A stretch of 64,000 nt of DNA from Calliopum simillimum (lineage: Eukaryota > Arthropoda > Insecta > Diptera > Lauxaniidae). Each line of letters opens with the position of its first letter. Position 1 is the stretch's first letter. Below are positions 32,951-45,149 of the stretch, one piece after another. Location: assembly GCA_951812925.1 (NCBI GenBank), contig OX638368.1:67914569-67978568 (forward strand). The letters run 5' to 3'. Position numbers and translations under genes: made by a program. Below the pieces are notes generated by a model. The model did no database searches. It worked only from the letters and a program-made list of their open reading frames with translations, and had not been told where the DNA came from.

Positions 32951-34060
32951 CCCAGTGTGCCAAACGGACTCGTTTCGGATCCGTAACGGGTTCATATTAT
33001 CGTTCTTTTTATCCGTTACGGAATCCGTTACGTATCCGTTACTGATCCGTTTGCGGGAAGGATTCCTAAAAAAAAAACGAATCGTTTTTTCTTCTTTTAT
33101 GGATCCGTTTCGAACCTGTAACGTACATCAAAAACGAATTCAAAACGGATTCGCTTTTAATAATGTTAATGCTGCTTATAAAAAAAAAAGAAAACTGGGT
33201 GAAGCGCTTATTTTTAATTAAAAAAAAACAAAATAACAAAAAAAAAAAAAAATTACCTAGCCCGGCCGGGAGTCGAACTCAGGCTCCCGGGGTATTACTC
33301 TTTCATACACGAGACGTTAGACAACTAGGCTATTGGCCGATATGATGTTTACTCAACTGATGTAGACTTATTTGATGTTGAGATTTAAAGTTTGTATATT
33401 AAACAAATTTCTGTTGTTTTTTTATAAGTATTCTGTGTTGTTTTTCTTCCCTTCTTTTGATAAAAAATGTTATATACTCAAATTTGGAATCAAAAACATT
33501 TTTTCAAACAGAGTTTGAAAAGTTTACAAAAAATCATACGCAATAAAATAAAAAGAAAAAAAAAAAAACAAATCAAAAATATTTTTTTTTATAATAAAAA
33601 TTAAATAAAGCAAATCCGTTTTGAGTTCGTATTTGAAGTATTTACGGAATCGAAACGGATTTGCCCAGGTTCGAATCCTACCAGAGGTGGATTTTTACCC
33701 TTTATTTTTCTTCCTTTTTTTTCTTTTTATTATTTTTTAATTGCTAATAGGCGCATCAAAACGGTTTTTTTTGTAAATATACAGCATTAACATATTTAAA
33801 AGCAAATCCGTTTTGAATTCGTTTTTACATAAGTTTCGGATTCGAAACGGGCCCGCACTGCGGAATTTAATTTTTTTTTATTCGCTAATAAGCGCTTCAA
33901 AATGTTTTTTTTTTTTTATCTAAACAAAGCGTTTTAAATTCGTTTTTGATGTACGTTACGGGTTCGAAATGGATCCGTTACAGCGGATGACGTTTTTTAT
34001 ACCTTTATGAACTCGTAACGGGTTCGAAAAGGATCCTCATCCGTTTTTGTGCACATTGGG
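32951..34060 (-). mobile_element. CCCARTG element, copy 6
   Basis: 1110 bp, opposite orientation to copy 5 and only 120 bp away, flanked by AT at 32949-32950 and 34061-34062. The two copies face each other through their right ends and could form a long hairpin. Confidence 0.92.
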
Positions 34061-34062
34061 AT

Positions 34063-34579
34063 ATGAAAATAAATGCACCCGAAGAAAAACAATTTGTAAA
34101 AATGCAATATCTTCTTCAGACGATCAGTTACGAAACTTTTATTTACAGTTATTAATTAGTGTTTTTAAATAGAATAATCCTGCATACGCCAAATTTTTCG
34201 TGGTTGCAGTAAAACTTTATTTTGGTTAAGGCTAACCGAGTAGACTCTTTCGATGCTTTTCAATAACTTAGACTTTAATTGACTTTTTTTTGGTTTACTT
34301 TTTTGTTTTCCTATAAAAAAAATATGATAATGCAAGAAATCAGGTACAAATTACATGTCAAATGAAAGGAAATAAATTGGGCTTTTATAATATGTTAGTA
34401 AAACTATGCGTTAATGACACAATTTTTGGGAAAATAGTGCCTTTAAAAAAAAATTGGTTAACATTTCTGAAAATTTGCAATATCTCTAAAACCACGACTC
34501 AGACTAAAAACTTTTGCAGGTAGCAAGTTAACATATCTTTTATAGGAAACTAATATTATTTAAATCCTTCCAGGGGTTC
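34063..34579. other. No gene; dispersed repeat
   Basis: From about 34350 it is the inverted counterpart of 26340-26530. The rest is AT-rich without recognised content. Confidence 0.45.
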
Positions 34580-34720
34580 CCAACTTATAACAATTTTTAT
34601 AAAAGATATATCCCGATCTTCCGATGGTTATATCTCCGAAAGTAGGTCCGACAAGAACTTTTTGTTGCTGTTGTTGTTGTAAATAATTTCTGGAGCCCTA
34701 CTTGGGCAAAAAGAAATGAA
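34580..34720 (+). repeat. Dispersed repeat X, copy 3
   Basis: CCCAACTTATAACAATTTTT, ATATATCCCGATCTTCCGAT and GAACTTTTTGTTGCTG are shared with 7200-7345 and with the complement of 26150-26300. Confidence 0.65.
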
Positions 34721-35065
34721 AAGAAACAACAACAGTTTTTGAAGTAACATTTTTCTAAGTTTTAATTTTCCTTTGCTTTTATTTACAAAATATTTTGTGA
34801 CTGAAAATGGAATAAGTCATACAAAAGTATCACAAATTTTTTAATTTATTGTAAATGAAAGTGGAATAAGTCCATTCAGACCAATAAAAACTCAACTATT
34901 GGGTGTACAACTTAAAAACCGGAATTTGACGGTGGATGTCCGTACTAACAAATATCGTGAAAGCTCGAACTTTATATATATGTCATTTTGAAGGTACATT
35001 TGACAGCTGTCAAAATCAGTCAACAAAACAATTTTATCTTGTGTGCATCATTATTATTTTTCACG

Positions 35066-36030
35066 ATGAATAACTTCGAAAATTGGAGAAAAAGACAGCA
35101 TTTGCGGGAGGTTCTGTTGGGTCATTTTTTTGCAAAGAAAACTGCTGCGGAAAGTCATAGTTTGCTTGTAGAAGTTTATGGGGCAAAGAACGTCCTGGTC
35201 AGTAGAAAAAGTTTGAGGATGAAGAATTGGAGGCATTACTCGATCAAGATTCATGTCAAACGCAAGAAGAACTTGCAGAACCATTGGAAGTTGATCGAGC
35301 AACAATTTCCAGACGTTTGAAAGCCTTGGGAGTTTTTCAAAAGATGGGAAATTGGGTGCCATACGAGTTGAAGCCAAGGGACGTCGAACGCCGATTTTTG
35401 ATGTCCACAATGCTGCTTGAACGCCACAAAAGGAAGGGTTTTTTGCATCGTTTTGTCACTGGCGATGAGAAGTGGATCCATTACGATAATTCCAAGCGCA
35501 AAACAGCGTATGTCAAGAAAGGTGAGGCCGGCCCATCACAGCCGAAGCCAAATATTCACGCTTCGAAGGTAATGCTCTGTATTTGGTTGGACCAGCTAGG
35601 TGTGATCCATTATGAGCTGTTGCCAGGTGGCCAAACCATTAATGCTCAACTCTATCGTCAACAATTGATCCGATTGAAGCAGAAAATCCAGGCAGAGCGG
35701 CCAACGTATGCGACCAGACACGAGTAAATCATTTTCCACCACGATAACGCTCGGCCACATATTGCTGCCCCAGTCAAAAATTATCTGGAATCCAACGGAT
35801 GGGAAATTTTGCCTCACCCGCTTTATAGCCCAGACCTTGCACCATCTGACTACCATTTGTTTCGATCGATGCAGAATGCCCTATCAGGAATACGGTTCAC
35901 TTAAGTTCAAGATATCGAAAATTGGCTCGATTCATTCTTGGCCGCCAAGCCTGCGCAATTTTTTTGGTATGGAATTCATAAATTGCCTGAAAGATGGGGA
36001 AATGTTGTAGCTTCCAATGGACAATACTTG
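35066..36030 (+). pseudogene. Mariner B transposase, broken
   Basis: It starts MNNFENWRKRQHLREVLLGH. A frameshift lies near 35220; the frame then continues with the helix-turn-helix (QEELAEPLEVDRATISRRL), TGDEKWIHYDN (first Asp), a stop at about 35725, HDNARPHIA (second Asp), SPDLAPSDYHLF (third), another TAA at 35902-35904, and the end LPERWGNVVASNGQY cut by the LINE. Normal length is about 345 residues. The 35902 stop is shared with mariner C, so both descend from a copy already carrying it. Confidence 0.88.
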
Positions 36031-36587
36031 GTTTGATCTTCAAACGAGTTTCAATGCTGACAACGACAATTTAAAGACGGTTCTACGTTAAGTGAGTGAA
36101 AATAATGCTGGTTTTCAACTCTGTTATTTTAATGCTCGCAGTTTAAATACCCCGAAACTAGACTATATTAATTACATTTTTGAAAAACTTAACATTGATG
36201 TTGTATGTGTCGTAGAGACCTGGTTTAAGGAAGAAATTGTTGATGATCAATATACTTTGACTAGGAATGATAGGAAAACAGGTGCAAAAGGTGGTGGAGT
36301 TGCTATTTATGCTAAAAAAGAATTGCAACAAAAAGTTTTTTTTAAATTAGATTTATCAGATCCTGTAGAGTATTTAATAATTGAATTTACAGATCGATCT
36401 CAAAAATGCCTCATTGCGTGCGTCTATAATCCATCCAAACATAACAACCTGGCGAACCTTTTTAACAAATTATTAGAACTCAGTCCTTGCTATGAACACA
36501 TAATACTATGTGGTGATATGAATATTGATTTGTTGGAAAATGATGCCCGCTGTGACAATTTGCTTAATCAAATGGCTGGTATAGGTA

Positions 36588-37853
36588 AAGGGTGTTTTTT
36601 TTAGAGGTATAGAACTTCGAATTGAAATAAAACACAAGAAAATCGTTTTAATGTCCATCAATTTGGCTTTATTGGAAGGATAATTTTATGCCATTAATGT
36701 TTAAATATGATTTCGGGCATGTGGCCGCCGCGGCTGGCTCGAATAAAGCCAATTCTACAGGTCCAATTTTCTACCACTTTTTCGAGCATATGCGGCCGTA
36801 TGTCGGCAATAACGCCACGAATGTTGGCTTCCAAGTCCCCTTACGTTTCTGGTTTGTTGGCGTAGACGAGCGACTTCACATATCCCCAAAGAAAATAATC
36901 CAATGGTGTCAAATCACACGATCTTGGTGGCCAATTGACAGGTCCATTCCGCGAAATTATGCGCTCATCGAATGTTTCCTTCAATAAATCGATTGTGACG
37001 TGCGCTGTGTGGCATGTAGCGCCGTCTTGTTGGAACCACAACTCATCCACATTCATGCCATCCAATTCGGGAACAAAATAGTCGGTTATCATGGCTCTAT
37101 ACCGGTCTCCATTAACGGTAACTGACTCTCCAGCATTATTTCGGAAGAAGTATGGCCCAATGACTCCACCAGCCCATAGAGCACACCAAACAGTCAGTTT
37201 TTGTGGATGTAATGGCGTCTCAAGGGTCTCATGTGGATTCTCTTCACTCCAAATGCGGCAATTTTGTTTGTTGACGTAGCTATTCAACCAAAAATGAGCC
37301 TCATCACTGAACAAAATTTTGCGATACACCAAAATCACGACGCATTGCATGGTCTCGCGGCTTTAATTCTTGCACAAGCTGGATCTTGTAAAGTCGCAAG
37401 CCAAGATCTTTGCGCAAAATCTTCCATAAAGTTGATGGACAAAGCTCCAATTGCTGTGCACGGTGGCGAATCGATTCATTCGGGTCCTCTTCAACAGTTT
37501 GCTCTACAGCGGCAATTGTTTCTTCGGTGCGCACTGTTCGACGTCTCTGCGGATGCGTATTATCACATAGAGTAAACGTAGTGCGAAAACGATCCATGGT
37601 TAACCGAATTAATTGCTCTGATGGACGATTATGTCGACCATAAAATGGACGGAGCTTGCGGTAAACTTCGCGAACTGAACCATTATTTTCGAAATAAATT
37701 TGCACGATTTGCAAGCGTTGTTCTTTTGTCAACCTGTTCATGATGAAATGACAAACCAAACTGAACATAAATGACATTAGAGTTGCCAGATTTGACGACA
37801 AAATGCCATTTTTTTCTCTATTCGAAAAACAAACCTCTAAAAAAAACACCCTT
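36588..37853 (-). mobile_element. DD41D (rosa-like) mariner inside the LINE
   Basis: Ends AAGGGTGTTTTTTTTAGAGG, inverted, with TA at 36586-36587 and 37854-37855. Length 1266 bp. Removing it rejoins the LINE endonuclease frame exactly (codons I-G-M-T-I). Confidence 0.9.
36694..37741 (-). pseudogene. DD41D mariner transposase, nearly intact
   Basis: It starts MNRLTKEQRLQIVQIYFENN, with a helix-turn-helix and then FSDEAHF (first Asp), WFQQDGATCHT (second) and PPRSCDLTPLDYFLWG (third). Counting gives 41 residues between the second and last Asp, the DD41D arrangement known from the rosa group, first described in a tephritid fly. It has a frameshift near 37330 and one nonsense codon at 36838-36840; otherwise it ends naturally at 36694. 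Two lesions make it inactive. Confidence 0.88.
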
Positions 37854-40496
37854 TATGACAATAAAAAACAATCAACCAACACGGTTCAGTCCTAATGCGA
37901 AACCAAGCTTACTTGATCTGGTATGCGTAGTAGATCTAAATAATGTTAATCATCAAGAACAATTTTCACTGCCTGGAGTTTCCGATCATGACATGCTTTT
38001 TATTTCTTACAACATTGATTTAAATAAGCCTGATGTAGAAACATTTATTAGTTTTAGAGATTTTAGGCGCATAAACAATGAAAATTTGATACAAGAAGCT
38101 TATTCACTACCATGGCAAGATTGTTGGTTTTACTCAGATGTTAATGAAAAAGTTAAACATTTTTCGACCTTATTAAACCATCTTTTTGAAAAATATGTGC
38201 CATTACGGCGAGTGAAGGTAAAAAAATGCTCTCAGCCTTGGTTTAATGGAGAAATTCTTCAGGCAATTCGAACTCGAAGAAAACTATATAATAGATGGAG
38301 GCGCAAGCCTACTGACGACAACTGGGAAAATTTTCGCAGATCAAGAAATCATGCGGCAGTTTTAACTTTGTATGCAAAGAAGGCATTTTTCAACTCAAAA
38401 CTTAATACAAATTTACCGCCTAATAAATTATGGAGTAACCTTAGATCTATAGGTATTGCCAATAAGGGTAAAAGTGAGTGCAATCCTGATCCAGATAAAT
38501 TGAATGAATTTTTTCTTAAGTCGAACAGTGAGCCACACAGCCATTTGTTTGAAACTAATCAGAATTTGGTGCGGCACTTCGATCAAAAGTTCAATTTTGA
38601 TATAGCCTCTGAAGATGATATTGTAAAATGCATTTATTCCATCAAATCAAATGCTGTCGGAGAAGACAAAATAAGCTTAAAGTTTGTTTAACTAGTACTA
38701 CCATGCGTTATCGGTATTATTACTCATATTATAAACTTCTCACTGACTGTTAGAATTTTTCCTGAAAAATGGAAAATTGCAAACGTTACTCCAATAGCGA
38801 AAAACACACTTTGTACTAAGCCTCAAGATTTTAGGCCGATAAGTATTTTACCTGCCATATCGAAGGTTTTTGAAAAGTTCTTGTCGATCCAAATCGTTGA
38901 GCACATCAATCAAAATAATCTTTTGAGTGAAAACCAATCAGGTTACAGAGAACAACATAGTTGTGCAACGGCAATTCTTAAAGTCATGGATGACATTCGT
39001 CCGCGGTATGATAAAGGAGACTTGACCATTTTGGTTTTGCTTGACTTTTCCAAGGCTTTCGATACGCTCAATCATGATGTTCTGCTGCAAAAATTGGAAA
39101 ATTACTTTGGTTTCGATAAACATGCGATAGAACTTATGAGGAGCTATTTAACCAATAGGTATCAACGAGTTTTTTCAAAAAATAACTTTTCAAACTTGAA
39201 AAGCATATTATCCGGGGTTCCTCAGGGATCTATTCTTGGGCCAATACTCTTTAGCATATTTATAAATGACATAGTTCAGTGTTGTAAATATGTCTCAATA
39301 CACCTTTATGCAGACGATGCGCAAGTTTATTTGTCGAGGCCGAAAGGTTTGTCGGAGGACCTTATATATAGAATAAATGAAGATCTAGGTAGAATTCATT
39401 CTTGGGCAGAGCAGAATAATCTAAAATTGAACACATCCAAAACACAAGCTTTAGCGATTTCACATTCAATATTTGACATAATGTCGTTACCACCTGTATC
39501 CTTAGGTGGTGTATCGGTAGGATTTGAAAATTGCGTAACAAGTTTGGGTTTTAAATTGAACTCTAACTTAAATTGTAGAGATCATATCAATCATATTATC
39601 AACAAAATATATGCTGTGATCAGGAAGTTATGGTTCTCATCAGCATTTATCACAGAAGAAGTTAAGTTAAAGTTGATTAAGTCATTCCTTATACCAATTA
39701 TTTCATATAGTGGACTAGTCTATGGAAATTTGGATGCAGCATCAAAGCAAAAATTGCAAAAGGCTTTAAATAACGCTGCAAGATACGTTTTTTTGAAAAG
39801 AAAATTTGATCATATCTCTAAATATGCAATACAAATTCTAGGTTGTGATATAACAAAATATTACAACATCCAAAATCTTGTGTTTCTTCACAAGCTGATC
39901 AATGCCCGTTGTCCTTATTATTTATATACCAAGATACAATTTTCACAATCTGCTAGAACGTGCAATATCAATGTACCTGAATTTAAGTTTTTATCGACGT
40001 CTAGAATGTTCTTTGTTAGTGTTGTCAAGCTCTGGAACGCATTACCAAACAGTATAAAAGCTCATCGAAATTTTAAGCACTTTAAATTGGCAGTAGTAGG
40101 TTTTTTTTTTGTAGTTAGATTATATTTTAAGTTATTTATCTTAGTATTTCAAATTATAAGACATTACTTTTAACTGTATCAATTTAATGAATTCTGCATT
40201 TTATATATATTTTACGTAAGTTAACTAAATTTAATATCATATGATGTACTGCATAGACTAAGTCTCATTGTACAACCATTTAGTGATTAATAAACATAAA
40301 CTTAAAATATATTGTAACATTTTTCCACAATAAAGCATCAAATTTCGCTAAAAAATTCCGGTTTTTAAGTTGTACACCCAATATTTTCTATTACAATTGT
40401 AAACATTTTTACAACATAACTAAATTTGGTAAATTTACAGTAAACACTTAACACCAGTTTAATAGCGCTTGCCAATATTTTTAAATTCAGTCGTAC

Positions 40497-40782
40497 CCCA
40501 ATGTGCACAAAAACGGATGAGGATCCGTTTCGAATCCGTTACGAGTTCATAAAGGTATAAAAAACGTAATCCGCGGTAACGGATCCATTTCGAAATCGTA
40601 ACGTACATCAAAAACGAATTCAAAACGCTTTGTTAAGATAAAAAAAAAAATAAAAATTTTGAAGCGCTTATTAGCGATTAAAAAAAAAAAAATTCCGCAG
40701 TGTGGGCTCGTTTCGAATCCGAAACTTATGTAAAAACGAATTCAAAACAGATTTGCTTTTAAATATGTCAATGCTGTATATT
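40497..40782 (+). mobile_element. CCCARTG element, copy 7a (left part only)
   Basis: Begins CCCAATGTGCAC after AC at 40495-40496 and stops after module 1 where copy 7b begins. The remainder is not found to the right, so it is truncated rather than simply interrupted. Confidence 0.85.
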
Positions 40783-42815
40783 CCCAATGTGCACAAAAAC
40801 GGATGAGGATCCGTTTCGAATCCATTACGAGTTCATAAAGGTATAAAAAACGTAATCCGCGGTAACGGATCCATTTCGAAATCGTAACGTACATCAAAAA
40901 CGAATTCAAAACGCTTTGTTTAGATAAAAAAAAAAAAAACATTTTGAAGCGCTTATTAGCGAATAAAAAAAATTAAATTCCGCAGTGCGGGCCCGTTTCG
41001 AATCCGAAACTTATGTAAAAACGAATTCAAAACGGATTTGCTTTTAAATATGTTAATGCTGTATATTTACAGAAAAAAACCGTTTTGATGCGCCTATTAG
41101 CAATTAAAAAATAATAAAAAGAAAAAAAAAGGAAGAAAAATAAAGGGTAAAAATCCACCTCTGGTAGGATTCGAACCTGGGCAAATCCGTTTCGATTCCG
41201 TAAATACTTCAAATACGAACTCAAAACGGATTTGCTTTACAGTCGACGTCCAGTAATACGAATGCTCCGTATTACGAATGTCCAATGATACGAATGCAAT
41301 ATTTCTTCCACACGTGATTCTATAATACGAACAGCGGTAAATTTTACGGTTCGATAATACGAATGAGAATTTTTTCTTAGTAGGCCTTGCTCTTTTGCTG
41401 AGCATTAAATGCTTAGAATGCATGAAAGAATACGTGAGAAATTTTTCAGATTTTTTAGAACGTTTTGAAATGCTTTTTTTCGTAAAATCTGAAAAAAAGT
41501 TTGAGTTTTTGAAAAGAAGTCTTTCTTAGAAATTTACAAAAACCACCAAAATCAATTTCGCGACCCTGTTTATTGACAAGAAAAACCAGAGCAAAATCCT
41601 CGCGCATCGGTAATACAACAATGCCAAATTTTAGCCAAATCGGTCAAACCATGCTTTTTTAACTGGTACAATTGGCGTGTTTTACTTTAAATTTCTTCTT
41701 TTAGTGGCAAAACTCATTAAATATTTTTTTTTGGAAATTGAGATAAACAGTGTAAGCTCAATTCCCATACTTTGTCCATCAAATATTTTTTTTTTTTATC
41801 AAAACATTGAGGGTATTCTTTAAAATGTTCAAATGCCTCGAAAATTACGTAAACTTGCAATAGTTGCCAAAATTTATACGAACTTTGTCAGTTTTACGAG
41901 CTTTCGAGGCTTTTACACGTTTTAAGATACACCCTAATTGTGTTTTCTGTTTCCATATCATATTACTCAGAAAAAAAAATTCATAAATTTCCTATTTTAC
42001 ATAAAATTTTTTCGTAAACTGATGTTTTTCTCTCAAAACAAATATTCGGGTTAGTGAATTTTGTCTCTAAACCGACGATATGTCTCAATATAGAAGAAAA
42101 AAGGACCAAAATTTCGTTGCGATAATACGAATTTTTCGATTTTACGAATAGGGCTGACATTATATAATTCGTATTGTTGGACGTCGACTGTATTTAATTT
42201 TTCTTTTTATTTTATTGCGTATGATTTTTTGTAAACTTTTCAAACTCTGTTTGAAAAAATGTTTTTGATTCCAAATTTGAGTATGTATATAACATTTTTT
42301 ATCAAAAGAAGGGAAGAAAACCAACACAGAATACTTATAAAAAAACAACAGAAATTTGTTTAATATACAAACTTTAAATCTCAACATCAAATAAGTCTAC
42401 ATCAGTTAAGTAAACATCATATCGGTCAATAGCCTAGTTGTCTAACGTCTCGTGTATGAAAGAGTAATGCCCCGGGAGCCTGAGTTCGACTCCCGGCCGG
42501 GCTAGTAATTTATTTTTTTTTTTTTGTTATTTTGTTTTTTTTTTTTAATTAAAAATAAGCGCTTCACCCTGTTTTCTTTTTTTTTTATAAGCAGCATTAA
42601 CATTATTAAAAGCGAATCCGTTTTGAATTCGTTTTTGATGTACGTTACAGGTTCGAAACGGATCCATAAAAGAAGAAAAAACGATTCGTTTTTTTTTTAG
42701 GAATCCTTCCCGCAAACGGATCAGTAACGGATACGTAACGGATTCCGTAACGGATAAAAAGAACGAAAATATGAACCCGTTACGGATCCGAAACGAGTCC
42801 GTTTGGCACACTGGG
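40783..42815 (+). mobile_element. CCCARTG element, copy 7b, carrying a pogo-like MITE
   Basis: Complete termini. About 1080 bp once the MITE at 41240-42190 and one TA are removed. Abuts copy 8 directly (GGG|CCC) with no intervening base. Confidence 0.88.
41240..42190. mobile_element. Pogo/Tigger-like MITE, 951 bp
   Basis: Terminal repeats CAGTCGACGTCCAGTAATAC (left) and CAGTCGACGTCCAACAATAC (right, inward). TA flanks at 41238-41239 and 42191-42192. The motif AATACGAAT or its complement recurs near both ends. Ends starting CAGT with TA duplication are typical of pogo-type elements. No transposase. Confidence 0.7.
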
Positions 42816-43880
42816 CCCAATGTGCACAAAAACGGATGAGGATCCGTTTCGAATCCATTACGAGTTCATAAAGGTATAAAAAACGTAATCCGCGGTAACG
42901 GATCCATTTCGAACCCGTAACGTGCATCAAAAACGAATTCAAAACGCTTTGTTTAGATAAAAAAAAAAAACATTTTGAAGCGCTTATTAGCGAATAAACA
43001 AAAATTAAATTCCGCAGTGCGGGTCCGTTTCGAATCCGAAACTTATGTAAAAACGAATTCAAAACGGATTTGCTTTTAAATATGTTAATGCTGTATATTT
43101 ACAGAAAAAAACCGTTTTGATGCGCCTATTAGCAATTAAAAAATAATAAAAAGAAAAAAAAGGAAGAAAAATAAAGGGTAAAAATCCACCTCTGGTAGGA
43201 TTCGAACCTGGGCAAATCCGTTTTGATTCCGTAAATACTTCAAATACGAACTCAAAACGGATTTGCTTTATTTCATTTTTATGATAAAAAAAATATTTTT
43301 GATTTGTTTTTTTTTTCTTTTTATTTTATTGCGTATGATTTTTTGTAAACTTTTCAAACTCTGTTTGAAAAAAAGTTTTTGATTCCAAATTTGAGTATAT
43401 AACATTTTTTATCAAAAGAAGGGAAGAAAAACAACACAGAATACTTATAAAAAAACAACAGAAATTTGTTTAATATACAAACTTTAAATCTCAACATCAA
43501 ATAAGTCTACATCAGTTAAGTAAACATCATATCGGTCAATAGCCTAGTTGTCTAACGGCTCGTGTATGAAAGAGTAATACCCCGGGAGCCAGAGTTCGAC
43601 TCCCGGCCGGGCTAGTAATTCTTTTTTTTTTTTGTATTTTGTTTTTTTTAATTAAAAATAAGCGCTTCACCCTGTTTTCTTTTTTTTTATAAGCAGCATT
43701 AACATTATTAAAAGCGAATCCGTTTTGAATTCGTTTTTGATGTACGTTACAGGTTCGAAACGGATCCATAAAAGAAGAAAAAACGATTCGTTTTTATTTT
43801 AGGAATCCTTCCCGCAAACGGATCAGTAACGGATACGTAACGGATAAAAAAGCGAAGATTTGAACCGTCTGGCACACTGG
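42816..43880 (+). mobile_element. CCCARTG element, copy 8, variant right end
   Basis: Complete left end and three modules. Its right 45 bp differ from the family, ending GAACCGTCTGGCACACTGG as in the short element at 44719. This looks like recombination between the two kinds of right end. Confidence 0.85.
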
Positions 43881-44165
43881 AAAGGTACGGGGCAACAGGG
43901 CCATAAGTATATATATATATATATCTCAGTGGTCTTATTCCACTTTCAAAAAAGCCCATTCATTCAGTAGTTTTCTGAAATGCTTATAACTCCGTCAATA
44001 GTCAACTAAATCATGAAATTTTTTTTTTAAAACTTTTGTTTTTTAAATGAAATTTTATAAAAACAGCAAACATTTTTTTTTAAATAATTTTTTTAATTAA
44101 ATTTTCAACTTTTGGATCTAAATTGCTATTTTTAGTCAATGATTACAGTTTTCGATTTTTTAAAA
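43840..44165 (+). repeat. Direct duplication, first copy
   Basis: About 325 bp from AACGGATAAAAAAGCGAAG to CAGTTTTCGATTTTTTAAA recur at 44784-45109, offset 944 bp, nearly identical and including an AT microsatellite at about 43907-43924. Confidence 0.85.
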
Positions 44166-44208
44166 AAAACCAAAAAATCCTAGCTGATTCCATTCAGGAG
44201 ATATTGAC

Positions 44209-44634
44209 CCAGTGTGCCAAACGGACTCGTTTCGGATCCGTAACGGGTTCATATTTTCGTTCTTTTTATCCGTTACGGAATCCGTTACTGATCCGTTTGC
44301 GGGAAGGATTCCTAAAAAAAAAAACGAATCGTTTTTTCTTCTTTTATGGATCCGTTTCGAACCTGTAACGTACATCAAAAACGAATTCAAAACGGATTCG
44401 TTTTGAATTCGTTTTGATATGGATCCGTTACCGCGATTACGTTTTATGAACTCGTAATGGATTCGAAACGGATCCTCATCCGTTTTTGTGCACATTGGGA
44501 ACGATTCGTTTTTTTTTAGGAATCCTTCCCGCAAACGGATCAGTAACGGATACGTAACGGATTCCGTAACGGATAAAAAGAACGAAAATATGAACCCGTT
44601 ACGGATCCGAAACGAGTCCGTTTGGCACACTGGG
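44209..44634. mobile_element. CCCARTG element, copy 9, deletion derivative
   Basis: Flanked by AC at 44207-44208 and 44635-44636. It contains a right-end segment in reverse, joined at about 44400 to a left-end segment ending CACATTGGG (44499), then another right end in forward orientation. All module DNA is lost. It thus has right-end termini on both sides. Confidence 0.75.
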
Positions 44635-44718
44635 ACGCAAACCCTTCAATATCTCAGTTTATTTATTTATTTATTTATTTAAGTATTTTACTTTATAAAT
44701 AAATTTATAAAGTATTAA

Positions 44719-44824
44719 CCCAGTGTGCCAGACGGCTCATATCTCCGCTTTTTTACGCATTACGGATCAGTAACGGATCCGTAACGGATAAAAAAGCGAA
44801 GATTTGAACCGTCTGGCACACTGG
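44719..44824. mobile_element. 106-bp palindromic mini-element with CCCARTG ends
   Basis: CCCAGTGTGCCAGACGG at left and its inverted copy at right, flanked by AA at 44717-44718 and 44825-44826. The centre has ACGGATCAGTAACGGATCCG palindromes. It is a minimal form made of two right ends. Confidence 0.8.
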
Positions 44825-45109
44825 AAAGGTACGGGGCAACAGGGCCATAAGTATATATATATATATATCTCAGTGGTCTTATTCCACTTTCAAAAAAGCC
44901 CATTCATTCAGTAGTTTTCTGAAATGCTTATAACTCCGTCAATAGTCAACTAAATCATGAAATTTTTTTTTTAAAACTTTTGTTTTTTAAATGAAATTTT
45001 ATAAAAACAGCCAACATTTTTTTTTAAATAATTTTTTTAATTAAATTTTCAACTTTTGGATCTAAATTGCTATTTTTAGTCAATGATTACAGTTTTCGAT
45101 TTTTTAAAA
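44784..45109 (+). repeat. Direct duplication, second copy
   Basis: Second copy of 43840-44165; its left part overlaps the mini-element at 44719. Confidence 0.85.
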
Positions 45110-45149
45110 AAAATTTAAAAAAAAACTTTAATGAATTTTACAAATTTTA

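Larger units (their letters stand above)
36092..40170 (+). pseudogene. CR1-like ORF2: endonuclease and reverse transcriptase
   Basis: An AP-type endonuclease (YFNARSLNTPKLD, VVETWF, GGGVAIYAK, LCGDMNIDLLEN) runs to 36587. It is cut by the DD41D mariner and resumes at 37856 (PTRFSPNAKPSLLDLV, SDHDMLF). The RT then carries DFRPISILPAISKVFEK, LLDFSKAFDTLNHDVLL, GVPQGSILGPILF and the catalytic HLYADDAQ, ending near 40170. Excising the mariner joins the two parts cleanly. The rest is open apart from one in-frame TAA at 38689-38691, so this is a fairly young copy. FDTLNHDVLL-type motifs are typical of the CR1 group. Confidence 0.88.
36031..40305 (+). mobile_element. CR1-like non-LTR retrotransposon inside mariner B
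   Basis: It contains an endonuclease-RT gene and a 3' region rich in AATAAACATAAAC-type sequence with no long poly(A). It is inserted between the mariner codons for the final residues and its 3' untranslated DNA; about 5 bp of target appear deleted by comparison with mariner C. ORF1 is missing, so it is 5'-truncated. It carries the DD41D mariner at 36588-37853. Confidence 0.8.
34899..40381 (+). mobile_element. Mariner B (DD34D) containing a LINE
   Basis: Terminal repeats start TTGGGTGTACAACTTAAAAA at both ends. TA flanks at 34897-34898 and 40382-40383, and the inverted sister sequence at 25945 has the empty TA. The element was split by the LINE at about 36031-40305. Without it, it would be about 1.2-1.3 kb, the usual mariner size. 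Confidence 0.9.
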
